Shown: positions 16,769 through 26,539, counted from the first letter of the stretch. The stretch: 64,000 nucleotides of DNA from Ruminococcus sp. (GCA_020861185.1 JAJBSV010000012.1:1-64000); one strand, 5' to 3'. A program made the numbers and translations. The notes: generated by a model not told the origin, from the sequence alone.

Positions 16769-18651
16769 AGTTCCATATCCTTTCCTTTAGATTTTGCCGG
16801 AGCTTTCTTCTCCGGCTTTTCTGCTTCTTGTGCCTTAATCTTCGATTGATTATCACGGAGTGTCTGCAACACTGACTCCTTGCGGTCGTTGAACTTGGCG
16901 GTCGGAGCATCAATCTGTTCTGGCTGTGCCGTTTCTTTCTCATCGAGATACTTCTCCGCACTTTCGAGATAGTCCTCAAGAGTTCCTGTTTTCTCCGTTG
17001 AGATTGGGTTGATGTCAATCGGAATATCGGCGACTGACAAATCTTCTTCGTGAAGCAGATTGAAGAAAGCATCCTCGCTTATGTTCCCTGAATATGAGAT
17101 AACCACGTCTAAGTCTGATGTATCTGAGTATAGTCCTTCACGGGTTCGGCTTCCGTAAACCCTTGCCCCGTGTAGTTGGACATCATCATGCAGACCGATT
17201 TCATCAATCTCAGCCTGTGCATACTTCAAAACAGCTTCTTCAATGTCAGCCATGCTCTTGCCATTCATGAATGCAACGGGTTCTGTGCGATCAGATACCG
17301 GCGATATACCTTCTATTTCACGGCTGTTCTCCAGTTCATTTCTGACCATACCTACAAACCCATCCAGAACCGCAGGGTGACTCTGTACCGCCCATTCGGT
17401 TCTTATGTCGTTATCTGGGTTCACCTCTGCCAATGTCGGGACGGATGCCGCCCAATCCTTGTTTGACTGCGAGAACCGTCCATCCCAGTCTTTCACCTGA
17501 ATAGTTGAAGCAAGCACGAACGCAACTCGTTCTTCACCGAAACTCTCAATAACCGGCTTAACAGCATCAGGATTTAAGTGCATTCCGTCGAAGTTATCCG
17601 AAATAGCTTTCTCGATTGCTTCCTTACAAGCCATATTCTCACTCTTTGACTGGCGATATTGATCCAATTCTCCATGTTCATGAGCGTAAGAGCCTGTTTG
17701 CGTATAGATAGGCAAGAAGTCTTTCTCCGTTGACTGTTCTTTCTCTGCCACAAGCAGCTTGAGCTTTTCATCTATGCTCTCTATCATATCAGAGGCAGTG
17801 TTGCGGATAGTCTCAAGAGAACCTTTCAGCTCCTTTGTATCCTTGTCTGAAGACCAACCGGCGATATATCCGAAAGAATAATCTGAGGTTTCAAGACCGT
17901 AGTGCTGGCATACCGTGTATGCTACAGACTCCGCCTCGACTTCCTTTGTTCGTCTGTCCTTTCTGTCTTCGGGAGCAATCTTTTCACCGGGTTCAACAGC
18001 GTGTAACTTTGCGTGGGCTATCTCGTGAATCAGCGTTTTGATGTTCTGCATCTCACTCATTCCTTCGTCGATAGCTATTCTCTTTTCAACGGTGTTGTAG
18101 TATCCGTGTGCGCCACTCTCGATTTTCTCAAACTCCACCGGCACAGGAGAGATTTCTTTGAGGACTCCGAAAAGGTCATCATAGTGTTCTACACTGCCGG
18201 TCAGCTTATCTACCATGATGTCGGGAAGCTCTTTTCCGTCTGTCTGAGAGACATCGAACACACTGACCACCTTGAATGCCGGTCGCATAACCTCAACCGT
18301 CTCCATAACAGGCTTGCCGTCTGAATCCATAATCGGCTTCTGGGTTTTCGGGTCAAGCTTTTCCTGCTCAACCTTATCCTTGTACGGTGCAGGAGCAAGA
18401 ATCTTTATACCTTTCTCGCCTTTCATAACGTGGCGGTCAAAATTCCGCTGCCACGAGGTGTAACCGGCAACCAACGTTGCATCCGGCTTCTGCATGGAAA
18501 TGAGAAGCGTGTTGTTGACTGAGTAGTTATAGAACTTCGACATCGTCTGGAGATACTCCTTGAACCGTTCAGATTCAAAGAGATCCTTTATTCCTTGTTC
18601 CAGCTTGTCGGTGATTTCCTTGACTTGCTGGGCGTTTTTGTTTTCTGCCAT
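16765..18651 (-). CDS. ArdC-like ssDNA-binding/metallopeptidase protein with nucleotidyltransferase-like module
   Basis: 628 residues. N-terminal ArdC-type domain (FYNYSVNNTLLISMQKPDATLVAGYTSW, about 40-75), expected to coat incoming single-stranded DNA. Then a zinc-peptidase motif HEIAHAKLH near 220, as in ArdC/ImmA proteins. Around 335-420 lies a DUF3849-type segment (GERVAFVLASTIQVKDWDGRFSQ). Near 505-575 the motif GARVYGSRTREGLYSDTSDLDVVI is a nucleotidyltransferase-like signature. The mosaic is typical of large ICE proteins that protect the single strand on entry. RBS GGAGG precedes the ATG; the operon continues into TTRAP with overlap. Confidence 0.82.
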   Translation of the reverse strand: MAENKNAQQVKEITDKLEQGIKDLFESERFKEYLQTMSKFYNYSVNNTLLISMQKPDATLVAGYTSWQRNFDRHVMKGEKGIKILAPAPYKDKVEQEKLDPKTQKPIMDSDGKPVMETVEVMRPAFKVVSVFDVSQTDGKELPDIMVDKLTGSVEHYDDLFGVLKEISPVPVEFEKIESGAHGYYNTVEKRIAIDEGMSEMQNIKTLIHEIAHAKLHAVEPGEKIAPEDRKDRRTKEVEAESVAYTVCQHYGLETSDYSFGYIAGWSSDKDTKELKGSLETIRNTASDMIESIDEKLKLLVAEKEQSTEKDFLPIYTQTGSYAHEHGELDQYRQSKSENMACKEAIEKAISDNFDGMHLNPDAVKPVIESFGEERVAFVLASTIQVKDWDGRFSQSNKDWAASVPTLAEVNPDNDIRTEWAVQSHPAVLDGFVGMVRNELENSREIEGISPVSDRTEPVAFMNGKSMADIEEAVLKYAQAEIDEIGLHDDVQLHGARVYGSRTREGLYSDTSDLDVVISYSGNISEDAFFNLLHEEDLSVADIPIDINPISTEKTGTLEDYLESAEKYLDEKETAQPEQIDAPTAKFNDRKESVLQTLRDNQSKIKAQEAEKPEKKAPAKSKGKDMEL

Positions 18652-18662
18652 TTCAAACCTCC

Positions 18663-20732
18663 TTACTTAGTGAACTCCATCTTGAAGCTCACATACTTGC
18701 CGCCGGTGTCATCCAGCTTGATTATTGCGTCATAAAGCTGCGGTCTCTTTGGCGTGTAAAGCCCTGTTACATAGCACTGTCCTTTTTCGAGCAATTCCTT
18801 GGCAATCTTCTTTGTGAGTTTCTTTTTCTTCGATGAGAAGAACTTGTTGTCTTCCCACAAGCAGAAGGAGCATTCCTTGCTTGAGCAATAGAAATTGCCC
18901 TTACCGACATAGACCGGTGAACCGCAACGAGGGCATTTTCCGATGACTTCCTTTTCAGTATCGAAGCGGGATGCCTCGGCTTCAGATAAGAACGGATACG
19001 CCTTTACCAGTGATTCGGTCATCTTGGTAATGCCATCAAGAAACTCACTGACATCAGCCTGACCACGTTCAATCTGCATAAGGGTATTCTCCCATTCAGC
19101 GGTCATAGACGGAGAAGTAATCTGCTCAGGCAGGATGCAAACAAGGTTGTTACCATCCTTTGTAGGTGCTAAAGACTTACCCTTGCGCTCTATAAACCCA
19201 CCCTTGACCAGCTTTTCGATGATACCGGCACGGGTCGCCGGAGTGCCGAGACCCTTTTTCTCGGTCTCATCATCAAACTCTCCATTTCCGGCTGTCTCCA
19301 TAGCAGAAAGCAAGGTGTCTTCAGTAAACGGCTTCAGAGGCGTTGTGAAATGCTCGGTAACGCTTGCTTCTACAGAATCCAAAACGTCATCCTCGCAGAC
19401 ATCGGGAAGTACTCTTTCGGCTTCCTCCTTGTCCTTATTTCCGAAAGCTGCTTTGAATCGCTGCTCAATTCCTTTCCAACCGTCTTGTGTGACATTCTTG
19501 CCTTTTGTTCTGAACTCATAGCCTTCACAGGTGACAGTTATCTGAGTCTCGTCATAGATGTGCTTCTCGCCGGTTGCAGCCAAAAGTCGCATACTGACCA
19601 AGGACAGAATCTTCTGCTCAGATGTGGGAAGTGCAGAGATGTCCTGCTTTTCAAGCTGCACCGTAGGGATAATAGCGTGATGATCAGTTACTTTTGAGTT
19701 ATTGGTTATACGGGCAGTATCCGTCTTATGCTCCTTTTCAGCGAAATCCGGCATTTTCCGGCAAACGATAGAGATAACCTGACGTACCGTATTCTCCATG
19801 TCTTCGGTTATATACTGACTGTCCGTTCTCGGATAGGTCAACAGCTTCTTCTCATAGAGCGTCTGCACGAGTTCGAGAGTCTGCTGTGCAGTGAAGCCGA
19901 AATACCGATTTGCTTCACGCTGTAGGGTGGTCAAGTCGTAGAGCTTCGGAGGATTTACCGACTTTGTTTCCTTGTGAACAGAAGAAACGACGGCTTGCTT
20001 ATTATCGCAAGTCGTCGCTATGGCTTTTGCTTCTTCTTCGGTTTTTATCTTCTCAAGGTCAGCCGTCAGACCGTCTTTCTCTATATGGATATTGAAATAC
20101 TTCTCTTTGTGGAAGCCGTTGATCTTGCCCTCACGTTCGACCAGCATAGCAAGTGTCGGAGTCTGAACTCGTCCGACTATCAGCTTCTTGTTGTAAAGAG
20201 TGGAGAAAAGTCGGGTGCCGTTTATTCCGACAATCCAATCAGCCTTTGAACGTGCAAGTGCCGCTTCATAGAGCCTGTCAAAATCCTTACTGTCACGAAG
20301 GTGATTGAAGCCCTCTCGGATAGCTGAGTCTTCAAGCGAACTGATCCAGAGTCTCTTGAACGGCTTTTTGCATCCGGCTTTGTTGTAGACAAGTCGGAAT
20401 ATAAGCTCACCCTCACGTCCGGCATCGGTAGCGCAGACAAGCTCTGAAACCCTATTGTCGTTCATAAGATTTTTAAGAACTTCAAACTGCTTCTCCTTGT
20501 CCTTTGGAACTTCAAAAAGCCATTCTGTCGGCACGATTGGCAAGTCTGAATATCTCCACTTGGCATAGCGTTCATCGTAGGAGCTTGCATCCGCAAGCCC
20601 TACAAGATGACCGACACACCATGAAACGATGTAGTTGTTGCCCTCCATGTAGCCGTCCCGACGAGTTGTTGCGCCGATAACTTTTGCAATGGACTGCGCC
20701 ACGCTGGGCTTTTCTGCAATGACTAAAATCAT
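18663..20732 (-). CDS. topB: DNA topoisomerase III (type IA)
   Basis: About 689 residues from MILVIAEKPSVAQSIAKVIGA; the tracked ATG four codons earlier is too close to the AGGGGG site, so 20732 is preferred. It has the TOPRIM start, CATDAGREGELIFR metal-binding motif (about 100-115) and the catalytic tyrosine in LLTYPRTDSQYI (about 300). A four-Cys zinc ribbon (CPRCGSPV..FYCSSKECSFCLW) lies near the C-terminus. Such ICE-borne TopB proteins relax or decatenate DNA during conjugative replication. Twelve bases separate it from the downstream ArdC-like gene. Confidence 0.95.
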   Translation of the reverse strand: MILVIAEKPSVAQSIAKVIGATTRRDGYMEGNNYIVSWCVGHLVGLADASSYDERYAKWRYSDLPIVPTEWLFEVPKDKEKQFEVLKNLMNDNRVSELVCATDAGREGELIFRLVYNKAGCKKPFKRLWISSLEDSAIREGFNHLRDSKDFDRLYEAALARSKADWIVGINGTRLFSTLYNKKLIVGRVQTPTLAMLVEREGKINGFHKEKYFNIHIEKDGLTADLEKIKTEEEAKAIATTCDNKQAVVSSVHKETKSVNPPKLYDLTTLQREANRYFGFTAQQTLELVQTLYEKKLLTYPRTDSQYITEDMENTVRQVISIVCRKMPDFAEKEHKTDTARITNNSKVTDHHAIIPTVQLEKQDISALPTSEQKILSLVSMRLLAATGEKHIYDETQITVTCEGYEFRTKGKNVTQDGWKGIEQRFKAAFGNKDKEEAERVLPDVCEDDVLDSVEASVTEHFTTPLKPFTEDTLLSAMETAGNGEFDDETEKKGLGTPATRAGIIEKLVKGGFIERKGKSLAPTKDGNNLVCILPEQITSPSMTAEWENTLMQIERGQADVSEFLDGITKMTESLVKAYPFLSEAEASRFDTEKEVIGKCPRCGSPVYVGKGNFYCSSKECSFCLWEDNKFFSSKKKKLTKKIAKELLEKGQCYVTGLYTPKRPQLYDAIIKLDDTGGKYVSFKMEFTK

Positions 20733-20806
20733 ATTTGTATACATACCCCCTTAGAAAAAATGTGTTTTTGCTCCTCAAAAAGCTCGGAAAAAGTGTATTT
20801 TTAGGG

Positions 20807-20835
20807 TTGTAAAAGCCAAGAAAAAGTGTTATACT
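20807..20835 (+). promoter_or_regulatory. Promoter of the AAA/DUF4143 gene
   Basis: TTGTAA at 20807, a 17-base spacer and TATACT at 20830, about 30 bases before the TTG start. It gives this gene its own plus-strand transcription inside a minus-strand operon. Confidence 0.65.
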
Positions 20836-20865
20836 ATTTCTCAGAGCTTATGAGGCGGTGATTTT

Positions 20866-22158
20866 TTGAAACGAAATGCGATTAAAGATCTGATAAACTG
20901 GAAGTCGAGCGAGACCCGAAAGCCGCTTGTTCTGAAGGGTGCACGGCAGGTCGGGAAAACATGGCTCATGAAAGAATTCGGGCAGAACTATTACGACAGC
21001 TATGTATATTTCAACTTCGACGAGGAAGACGAGCTGAAATCCATCTTTGAGACAAACAAGAACCCGACCCGGATTATCGAGCTTCTTTCGCTGATTGCCG
21101 GCGAGAAAATTCTCCCTGAAAAGACGCTTATTATATTTGACGAAATTCAGGAGTGTCCGGAAGCTCTCAACAGCCTCAAGTACTTCAAAGAGAAAGCGAA
21201 CGAGTACCATGTGATGGCGGCGGGAAGCCTTCTCGGCACGCTTCTTGCTCAGCCGAAGTCATACCCTGTCGGGATGGTGAATCTACTCGATATATACCCG
21301 CTCAAGTTTGATGAGTTCCTGGAAGCGGTTGATCCTGCGTTGTTTGCGTACTACGACAGTATTCAAGCTGACACTCAGATTGAGGACATCTTCCACAACC
21401 GGCTTCTTGAAGCCTACAACAACTACCTCATAATCGGTGGGATGCCGGAGTGCGTTGATTCATGGATAAAGTACAAAGACCCCGCAAAAATCAGCCAGAT
21501 TCAGCGGGAGCTTGTCGAGGTCTACGAAAACGATTTCTCGAAGCACAACGGCAAGGTCAACAGCGGACGGATTCTGATAGTTTTCAGAAGCATCGTCACA
21601 CAGCTTGCCAAGCCGAACGAGAAGTTTATGTACGGCGCTGTCCGTGAGGGCGGCAGGGCAAAGGATTTCGAGGAAGCAATTGAGTGGCTCGTTTCAGCAG
21701 GGATGCTCAATCGGGTTTACAACGTCTCGAAAATGGAGCATCCGCTGTCGGCGTTTGACAAATTAGACCAGTTCAAGCTTTTTGTCTTCGACACGGGATT
21801 GCTGAAGCACATGGCTGGAATCGACAACAGTGCAATTCTCCTTAAGTCCGACTACCAGTTCAAGGGCGCACTGACCGAGAACTATGTCCTGCAACAGCTC
21901 AAGGGTCAGTTCGAGGTTGAGCCGAGGTACTATTCCGACAAGAACAGCGAAATTGATTTCGTCATCCAGAACAGCACGGAGATTATCCCTGCGGAAGTAA
22001 AAGCCGGTGAAGATAAATCCGCACCGTCTTTCAAAAAATATGTCGCAAATAATCAGCCTGCACACGCCATCCGGTTCTCCAAACGAAGCCTAAGAACCGA
22101 CGGCGGGATTACGAATCTGCCACTTTATCTGGCAGGAAAGACAAAAGAACTCATATAA
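20866..22158 (+). CDS. AAA_14/DUF4143 ATP-binding protein
   Basis: 430 residues, TTG start after GAGGCGGTG. N-terminal AAA module with Walker A LKGARQVGKTWL (about 23-34) and Walker B LIIFDEIQECP (about 86-96); the C-terminal half, with FDTGLLKHMAGI and SEIDFVIQNS..PAEVKAGE, is the DUF4143 nuclease-like part (D...E-x-K). The family is widespread and uncharacterised; some members are discussed as defence or toxin-antitoxin related. It is the only plus-strand gene within the 14.6-31.7 kb stretch and is framed by its own promoter and terminator, so it is probably a separately acquired insertion. Confidence 0.88.
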   Translation: MKRNAIKDLINWKSSETRKPLVLKGARQVGKTWLMKEFGQNYYDSYVYFNFDEEDELKSIFETNKNPTRIIELLSLIAGEKILPEKTLIIFDEIQECPEALNSLKYFKEKANEYHVMAAGSLLGTLLAQPKSYPVGMVNLLDIYPLKFDEFLEAVDPALFAYYDSIQADTQIEDIFHNRLLEAYNNYLIIGGMPECVDSWIKYKDPAKISQIQRELVEVYENDFSKHNGKVNSGRILIVFRSIVTQLAKPNEKFMYGAVREGGRAKDFEEAIEWLVSAGMLNRVYNVSKMEHPLSAFDKLDQFKLFVFDTGLLKHMAGIDNSAILLKSDYQFKGALTENYVLQQLKGQFEVEPRYYSDKNSEIDFVIQNSTEIIPAEVKAGEDKSAPSFKKYVANNQPAHAIRFSKRSLRTDGGITNLPLYLAGKTKELI

Positions 22159-22163
22159 TAACT

Positions 22164-22197
22164 GTACCCTCACATTGCTGTGAGGGTACTCTTTTAT
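22164..22197. terminator. Bidirectional terminator after the AAA/DUF4143 gene
   Basis: GTACCCTCACA, loop TTGC, TGTGAGGGTAC, then TCTTTTATTC: a perfect 11-bp stem serving the plus-strand gene. It directly abuts the 3' end of the minus-strand CD1107 gene. Confidence 0.85.
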
Positions 22198-23135
22198 TCT
22201 GCATCTTCGTCTTCCGGTTCTTCCTCATCTTCTGCAAATTCTGGCTCATCGTCCTCGTTTATATATGGCTCCTCGTCATAGCTGTCATCATCGTAGAAGT
22301 CAAGATCTTCATCCTTATGCTTCTTACCTCGGATGAACTTGAAGTAGTAGTATCCCGCACCGCCCAAGCCGACGATAGCAACGACGACAATAATAATCCA
22401 GAGGTTGCTCCCGGATTTTGACTCTGCTTCTTCGTCATTATCCGTGACTTCGTTCGCTTTGTCTTCGGTAGGTTCCTCAGTCTCCGCAATCGTGCCTGTG
22501 CATTCGCTCATATTGTTCTTACAAACGGGGCAGCCGGTGTTTACAGAACCAACCTCACAGTGAGTGTCGCAGGTGCAGGTGGTCAATTCTTCAACTGTTT
22601 CATCATCCAGAAGCGCAAACAAATCGGTCTCATCAACCATGTTGAGGAAATATGTCTGATACTGTTCCTCGTCTTCGTTTGTTGGTGAATCATAGTCAAT
22701 GATTATGTAGAAGGTGTTGCCGTTCTTCGTCTGTATGGTTATAAACTGCTTGTTTGTTGTTTCGTCATAGGATATGTCTGTGGCATAAGCATTGCTTTCA
22801 TCCTCAGTGTCTTCAATAGATTCTTCGACAACTGTGTCATCTGTGACTTCCTCCGGCTGAGGCTCCTCGGTCTTGCAAATCTCATCGACAGTCTCCACCG
22901 GCATATTTGCTTCGGCTTCGTGAAGACTTTCGATAATGCTGTCCGGCAAAACCGTTTCGATTTCGTCTGTTTCCTCAGCGATTTCTTCCGAGAGAATCAC
23001 TTCATCTTCATCGTATAGATCTACGCTGTCTTCGTCTTCGGTGGCAAAAGCTGTTATGGAGAGACTGCATACGAGTAGAATGCTGAGTGCGAGGGTAGCC
23101 AAAAGGAGAAAAAGCTTTCTGTTATTCATTTTCAT
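22194..23135 (-). CDS. CD1107 family mobile element protein (DUF4366), membrane-anchored
   Basis: 313 residues. N-terminal signal peptide ([25 protein letters not shown]), a long acidic stretch, a globular part near 120-185, a cysteine cluster [23 protein letters not shown] (about 187-215), one transmembrane helix ([21 protein letters not shown], about 245-265) and a very acidic cytosolic tail. This is the DUF4366/CD1107 layout found in CTn-type conjugation modules, presumably exposed at the cell surface in the mating apparatus. Two possible ATGs lie six bases apart; the second has better spacing from GGAGG. Confidence 0.85.
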   Translation of the reverse strand: MKMNNRKLFLLLATLALSILLVCSLSITAFATEDEDSVDLYDEDEVILSEEIAEETDEIETVLPDSIIESLHEAEANMPVETVDEICKTEEPQPEEVTDDTVVEESIEDTEDESNAYATDISYDETTNKQFITIQTKNGNTFYIIIDYDSPTNEDEEQYQTYFLNMVDETDLFALLDDETVEELTTCTCDTHCEVGSVNTGCPVCKNNMSECTGTIAETEEPTEDKANEVTDNDEEAESKSGSNLWIIIVVVAIVGLGGAGYYYFKFIRGKKHKDEDLDFYDDDSYDEEPYINEDDEPEFAEDEEEPEDEDAE

Positions 23136-23379
23136 ATACCTCCGATTTCATAGTGTCTTGACTAAAATCCTGCTGTGGAAGCTTGCCGTTCCTGATACTG
23201 TCAAGAAACTCAAATATCTGGTTCCTGTCCATTATAGACTCACGGACGGCGTTGATTATTTCAAGATTTTCAAGCTCAGTCTTCTTTTCCTGCAAAGAGG
23301 AAAGCCGATCCTGAAGCTCCGTTATTTTTGCTTCGGTCTTCTCAATGTCTGAGCAGACCTTTATATATTTTGGGTTCAA
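23122..23379 (-). CDS. DUF4315 family coiled-coil protein
   Basis: About 85 residues starting at a TTG ([42 protein letters not shown]), seven bases after AAAGGAG. The tracked upstream start lies before that ribosome site. The pattern matches DUF4315, a short coiled coil always found beside CD1107 and CD1108 proteins in these elements. It overlaps the CD1107 start by 14 bases. Likely a cytosolic partner in the conjugation machinery. Confidence 0.8.
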   Translation of the reverse strand: MNPKYIKVCSDIEKTEAKITELQDRLSSLQEKKTELENLEIINAVRESIMDRNQIFEFLDSIRNGKLPQQDFSQDTMKSEVYENE

Positions 23380-23411
23380 TAAAATATCTCCTTTCACTGA
23401 TGTGTATTTGA

Positions 23412-24986
23412 TCACTGTTGTGTTACATATTCGGAATAAGGGAACAGGTCTTCACGATTACCGAGAACGGACATATAACTCTCATACAGTTCGAGCTGGT
23501 CTTCAGATAAGACATTCGCCGCAACCTGACTCAGGTCAATGCTCTCAAGAGTTACGTTTATGATGAAGTAGTCATAAGGAACTTCAGCTTCATAGGTGTA
23601 ATACTGAGTGTACAATGCACCCGTATAAGGGTCGATGGCAAGATAACTGCCAACCTGTGTCTCGATTCTGTAACGAACCTCTATTGTCACTTCAGTTGTC
23701 AGAGTGTACTGCATCTCAAAAAGCATCGTCAAATCGCTTTGTACCTCGGAAAGTGTGAACTCGCCTTCATGCAATGCGGAAAGAATGGATATAAGGACAT
23801 AAGGGTCGTGTTCAATCTCGCCGATATTGAAGTTATACTCGTCGTAGCCGGGGTAATAGAGCATGAAGTTGTTGAGTTCGTCCTGCAACATTGCTTCCAT
23901 GCTGCTGTACTGCGACTCGGCATTAAGCATATCCTCGTCTTCACTGAGATACGAAGTCGTAATAACAGACTGTCCGACGGATGAAATCATGGCAGTGCAA
24001 GAGCTTATACCGGCGGCAAACAGGATAAGAACCACCAAGCCTATTCCAATCCAGATGAAGACGCTTTTGTTTTCGGAAAAGAACTCTTTCAGCTTCTCTC
24101 CGATTACCTCACCAACCTTCTTGCCGGTATCGGATGTTGCGGTTGACGCTGTCTGAGTCCCGGACTTACGGGCAGCGGCATATTCTTTCTTGATTGAAGA
24201 CTTCTGATAATACTTGTTCATATCCTTGTCCTTGCGACCTGGCTTTATCTCAGGATGCTCCTCGCAGGTTTTCTCATAGTGAAGCTTAGTGTCCGCAGTC
24301 TGAGCCTCTTGCTCAAGCTTTGAAACTCTCTCGGATGGCTTGTTTGATTGAGAACCTTGATGATGGCTATAGTGTCGAACGGTGGATTCTGCAAGTATTT
24401 CCGTACGATGAGCCGCTTCGACGGCTGAGTTCTCCTGTTCAACCTCATGGATTTTGCCGTGAATGTTGGTTACAAGCGTGTCGCCGACCTTGCGAATAGG
24501 CTTGGTGACTTCAAACTGTAGCTTACTTTCTTCTTTCGGCTTCTTGAGTTCGTCGTCAAAGAATAAGCGTGTTTTGCCTTTGCCGGTTTCTTCGTCAAAG
24601 ACACGTTCTTTCTTTATGACCTTTCGAGTAGGCAGCTTTTCACGAGCGGAATCAAGACGTGCATGAGCCTTTTCCGACTTTCTCTCAAGACGTTCAACCT
24701 TGCTTGTTGTTTCAGGAATTGAGTCGTCTGGGAGAATTTCTTCCTGAACCTCGGTCGGTTCCGGCTGCTCCGGCTCTTTCCACTGAAGCTGATGCCTCTT
24801 TCGGAGCTTTTCTTCTTCAACGGGAGAGACAAGAGTGGCATCCTCACTTGGTTTTACAAGTTGTGCATCCTCAAGCCGCTTCGTTATCTTTTCAGAAGTG
24901 CCTTCGGTCAGGTTCTCCTCGACGGCACCGTCCTTCGTCATTTTCAGAACAACCTTGTCTTTTGACTTAAGCTGTTCGTGAGACAT
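23412..24986 (-). CDS. CD1108 family mobile element protein lacking the usual C-terminal peptidase
   Basis: 524 residues. A long charged N-terminal region (1-300), one transmembrane helix (SVFIWIGIGLVVLILFAAGISSCTAMI, about 310-335) and an extracellular domain to residue 515. In the family as I know it, this domain (YMSVLGNREDLFP..) is followed by an NlpC/P60 (C40) cell-wall peptidase of about 150 residues. Here the protein stops at EYVTQQ right after that point. Either the hydrolase has been lost or it is supplied elsewhere; none is visible in the window. The start overlaps the methyltransferase stop. Confidence 0.8.
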   Translation of the reverse strand: MSHEQLKSKDKVVLKMTKDGAVEENLTEGTSEKITKRLEDAQLVKPSEDATLVSPVEEEKLRKRHQLQWKEPEQPEPTEVQEEILPDDSIPETTSKVERLERKSEKAHARLDSAREKLPTRKVIKKERVFDEETGKGKTRLFFDDELKKPKEESKLQFEVTKPIRKVGDTLVTNIHGKIHEVEQENSAVEAAHRTEILAESTVRHYSHHQGSQSNKPSERVSKLEQEAQTADTKLHYEKTCEEHPEIKPGRKDKDMNKYYQKSSIKKEYAAARKSGTQTASTATSDTGKKVGEVIGEKLKEFFSENKSVFIWIGIGLVVLILFAAGISSCTAMISSVGQSVITTSYLSEDEDMLNAESQYSSMEAMLQDELNNFMLYYPGYDEYNFNIGEIEHDPYVLISILSALHEGEFTLSEVQSDLTMLFEMQYTLTTEVTIEVRYRIETQVGSYLAIDPYTGALYTQYYTYEAEVPYDYFIINVTLESIDLSQVAANVLSEDQLELYESYMSVLGNREDLFPYSEYVTQQ

Positions 24987-25942
24987 CAGATTGCACCTCC
25001 AATCCGACGATACGCCATCTCAGTGAACTCAGGGTTTAACTCAATGCCGACGTAATGCCTATTCATCTGCTTGGCAACCATGCCGGTTGTGCCACTTCCC
25101 ATGAATGGATCAAGCACAATTCCACCCTCCGGGCATCCGGCAAGAAGACAGGTCTCAACCAGCTTCGGCGGGTATACTGCGTAATGATTACCCTTGAAAG
25201 GAACGGTGTTGATTACCCAGACATTCCGCTTATTTCTCAGTGGATTTATTTCGTCATCGGAAATTGAGCCATGCTCACGAGGACGGTTAATCGGCTGTGA
25301 TTGAGGCTGACCGGGAATTGCCTTTCCAAACTTGTTGTTTTCACCGACGGCACACTTGAGCCTTTTCCTTGTTGCGGGAGCAATCGGTTCGGATATTGCC
25401 TTGTAGTCGAAGTGATACTTTCGAGACTTTGAAAAAAGAAAGATATGCTCATAGCATCTGGCACAGCGGTCTTTTACGCTTTCCGGCATGGGATTCTCTT
25501 TCATCCAGATTATGTCGTTTCTTAGGTACCATCCTGAGTCACGAAGTGCAAAAGCAAGCATCCACGGAATACCTATCATGTCTTTAGGCTTACAGCCCTC
25601 AACCTTGTTGTTGAGAGCTACAGTCTGACCGTTTCTGCCTTTCGGATTCTTCGGGTCAATGGAGCTTCCTTGATTACTCTTTCCGGCGTAGGTGTCGGAA
25701 ATATTCAACCAGAGTGTTCCGTCAGAACGCAAAACTTGCCTGACCTCAGTAAAGACATCAGTCAGGCGAGAAATATATTCTTTCGGCGTTTCCTCTCTGC
25801 CAATCTGTCCCTCCATACCGTAATCACGCAAGGCGTAATACGGAGGAGATGTCACGCAGCAGTTTACGCTTTCTTCAGGAAGTGTTTTCAACACATCAAG
25901 ACAGTCGCCGGTGTAAATGGTATCAATCTGAATATGTATCAT
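24986..25942 (-). CDS. Orphan DNA methyltransferase (TSPPY, class beta)
   Basis: 318 residues. The catalytic motif TSPPYYALRDYG (about 31-42) precedes the AdoMet-binding motif DPFMGSGTTGMVA (about 282-294), the class beta order. TSPPY fits N4-cytosine or N6-adenine methylation. No restriction nuclease is adjacent, so it is an orphan ICE methylase, probably protecting the element from host restriction. The ATG directly follows AAGGGAG with unusually short spacing; no better in-frame start exists nearby. Confidence 0.88.
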   Translation of the reverse strand: MIHIQIDTIYTGDCLDVLKTLPEESVNCCVTSPPYYALRDYGMEGQIGREETPKEYISRLTDVFTEVRQVLRSDGTLWLNISDTYAGKSNQGSSIDPKNPKGRNGQTVALNNKVEGCKPKDMIGIPWMLAFALRDSGWYLRNDIIWMKENPMPESVKDRCARCYEHIFLFSKSRKYHFDYKAISEPIAPATRKRLKCAVGENNKFGKAIPGQPQSQPINRPREHGSISDDEINPLRNKRNVWVINTVPFKGNHYAVYPPKLVETCLLAGCPEGGIVLDPFMGSGTTGMVAKQMNRHYVGIELNPEFTEMAYRRIGGAI

Positions 25943-25952
25943 CTCCCTTCGT

Positions 25953-26525
25953 TCAAATATCGTAAAGCTCGGTCAGTTCCTCAAGGTCGCTGAGGATTTC
26001 ATCCGCCTTATTGCAGGCATCCTCGTAGACGTTCAAGCGGTTACGCATAAAGAGGTAAAAGCCTCCATAACGCTTGAGTTCTCTTGTATCCTCCATCCGC
26101 ATTTCTGTTACCGTGGATACAAGCTCCACCAGAGTGATGATGTCGTCAATCATGATGTCAAAGTCTGTCTTCTTGACTACCACCAAGTCATCTTCATCAT
26201 CGTCTTCTTCTATTACTGCGAAGGGAAGCCTTTGATACCTGTCTACAGAATGTGTGTCTTCTTCAGCAAGCTGTTCGCTGATGGCATCCATAACAGCATC
26301 GGCGGCTCTTACCAGTTCATCATGAACATGAAGATAAGCCCTGTGATGCTTCTTGAGTTCGTCCTCTTTCTTTATGAGGTCGATGAGATTCATGGTTATA
26401 CCTATCAGCTCAAAGTATTTCGTCGTTCCCTCCATCACGTCCTCAAGGGACAAGGTGACTGTTTCGGGGTCATTTCTGCCGGTGGTCTCGTGTGTATAGT
26501 TCATGATGCTTTCTCTTTTGGTCAT
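25953..26525 (-). CDS. Hypothetical ICE protein between methylase and VirB4
   Basis: About 190 residues from the ATG nine bases after AGGAGG. Strongly acidic and alpha-helical (HRAYLHVHDELVRAADAVMDAISEQLAEED), with an acidic loop EEDDDEDDLVV in the middle. No signal peptide or membrane helix. It is conserved by position rather than by a domain I can name. The downstream methyltransferase starts within eleven bases. Confidence 0.65.
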   Translation of the reverse strand: MTKRESIMNYTHETTGRNDPETVTLSLEDVMEGTTKYFELIGITMNLIDLIKKEDELKKHHRAYLHVHDELVRAADAVMDAISEQLAEEDTHSVDRYQRLPFAVIEEDDDEDDLVVVKKTDFDIMIDDIITLVELVSTVTEMRMEDTRELKRYGGFYLFMRNRLNVYEDACNKADEILSDLEELTELYDI

Positions 26526-26539
26526 ATTCAATTTCCTCC

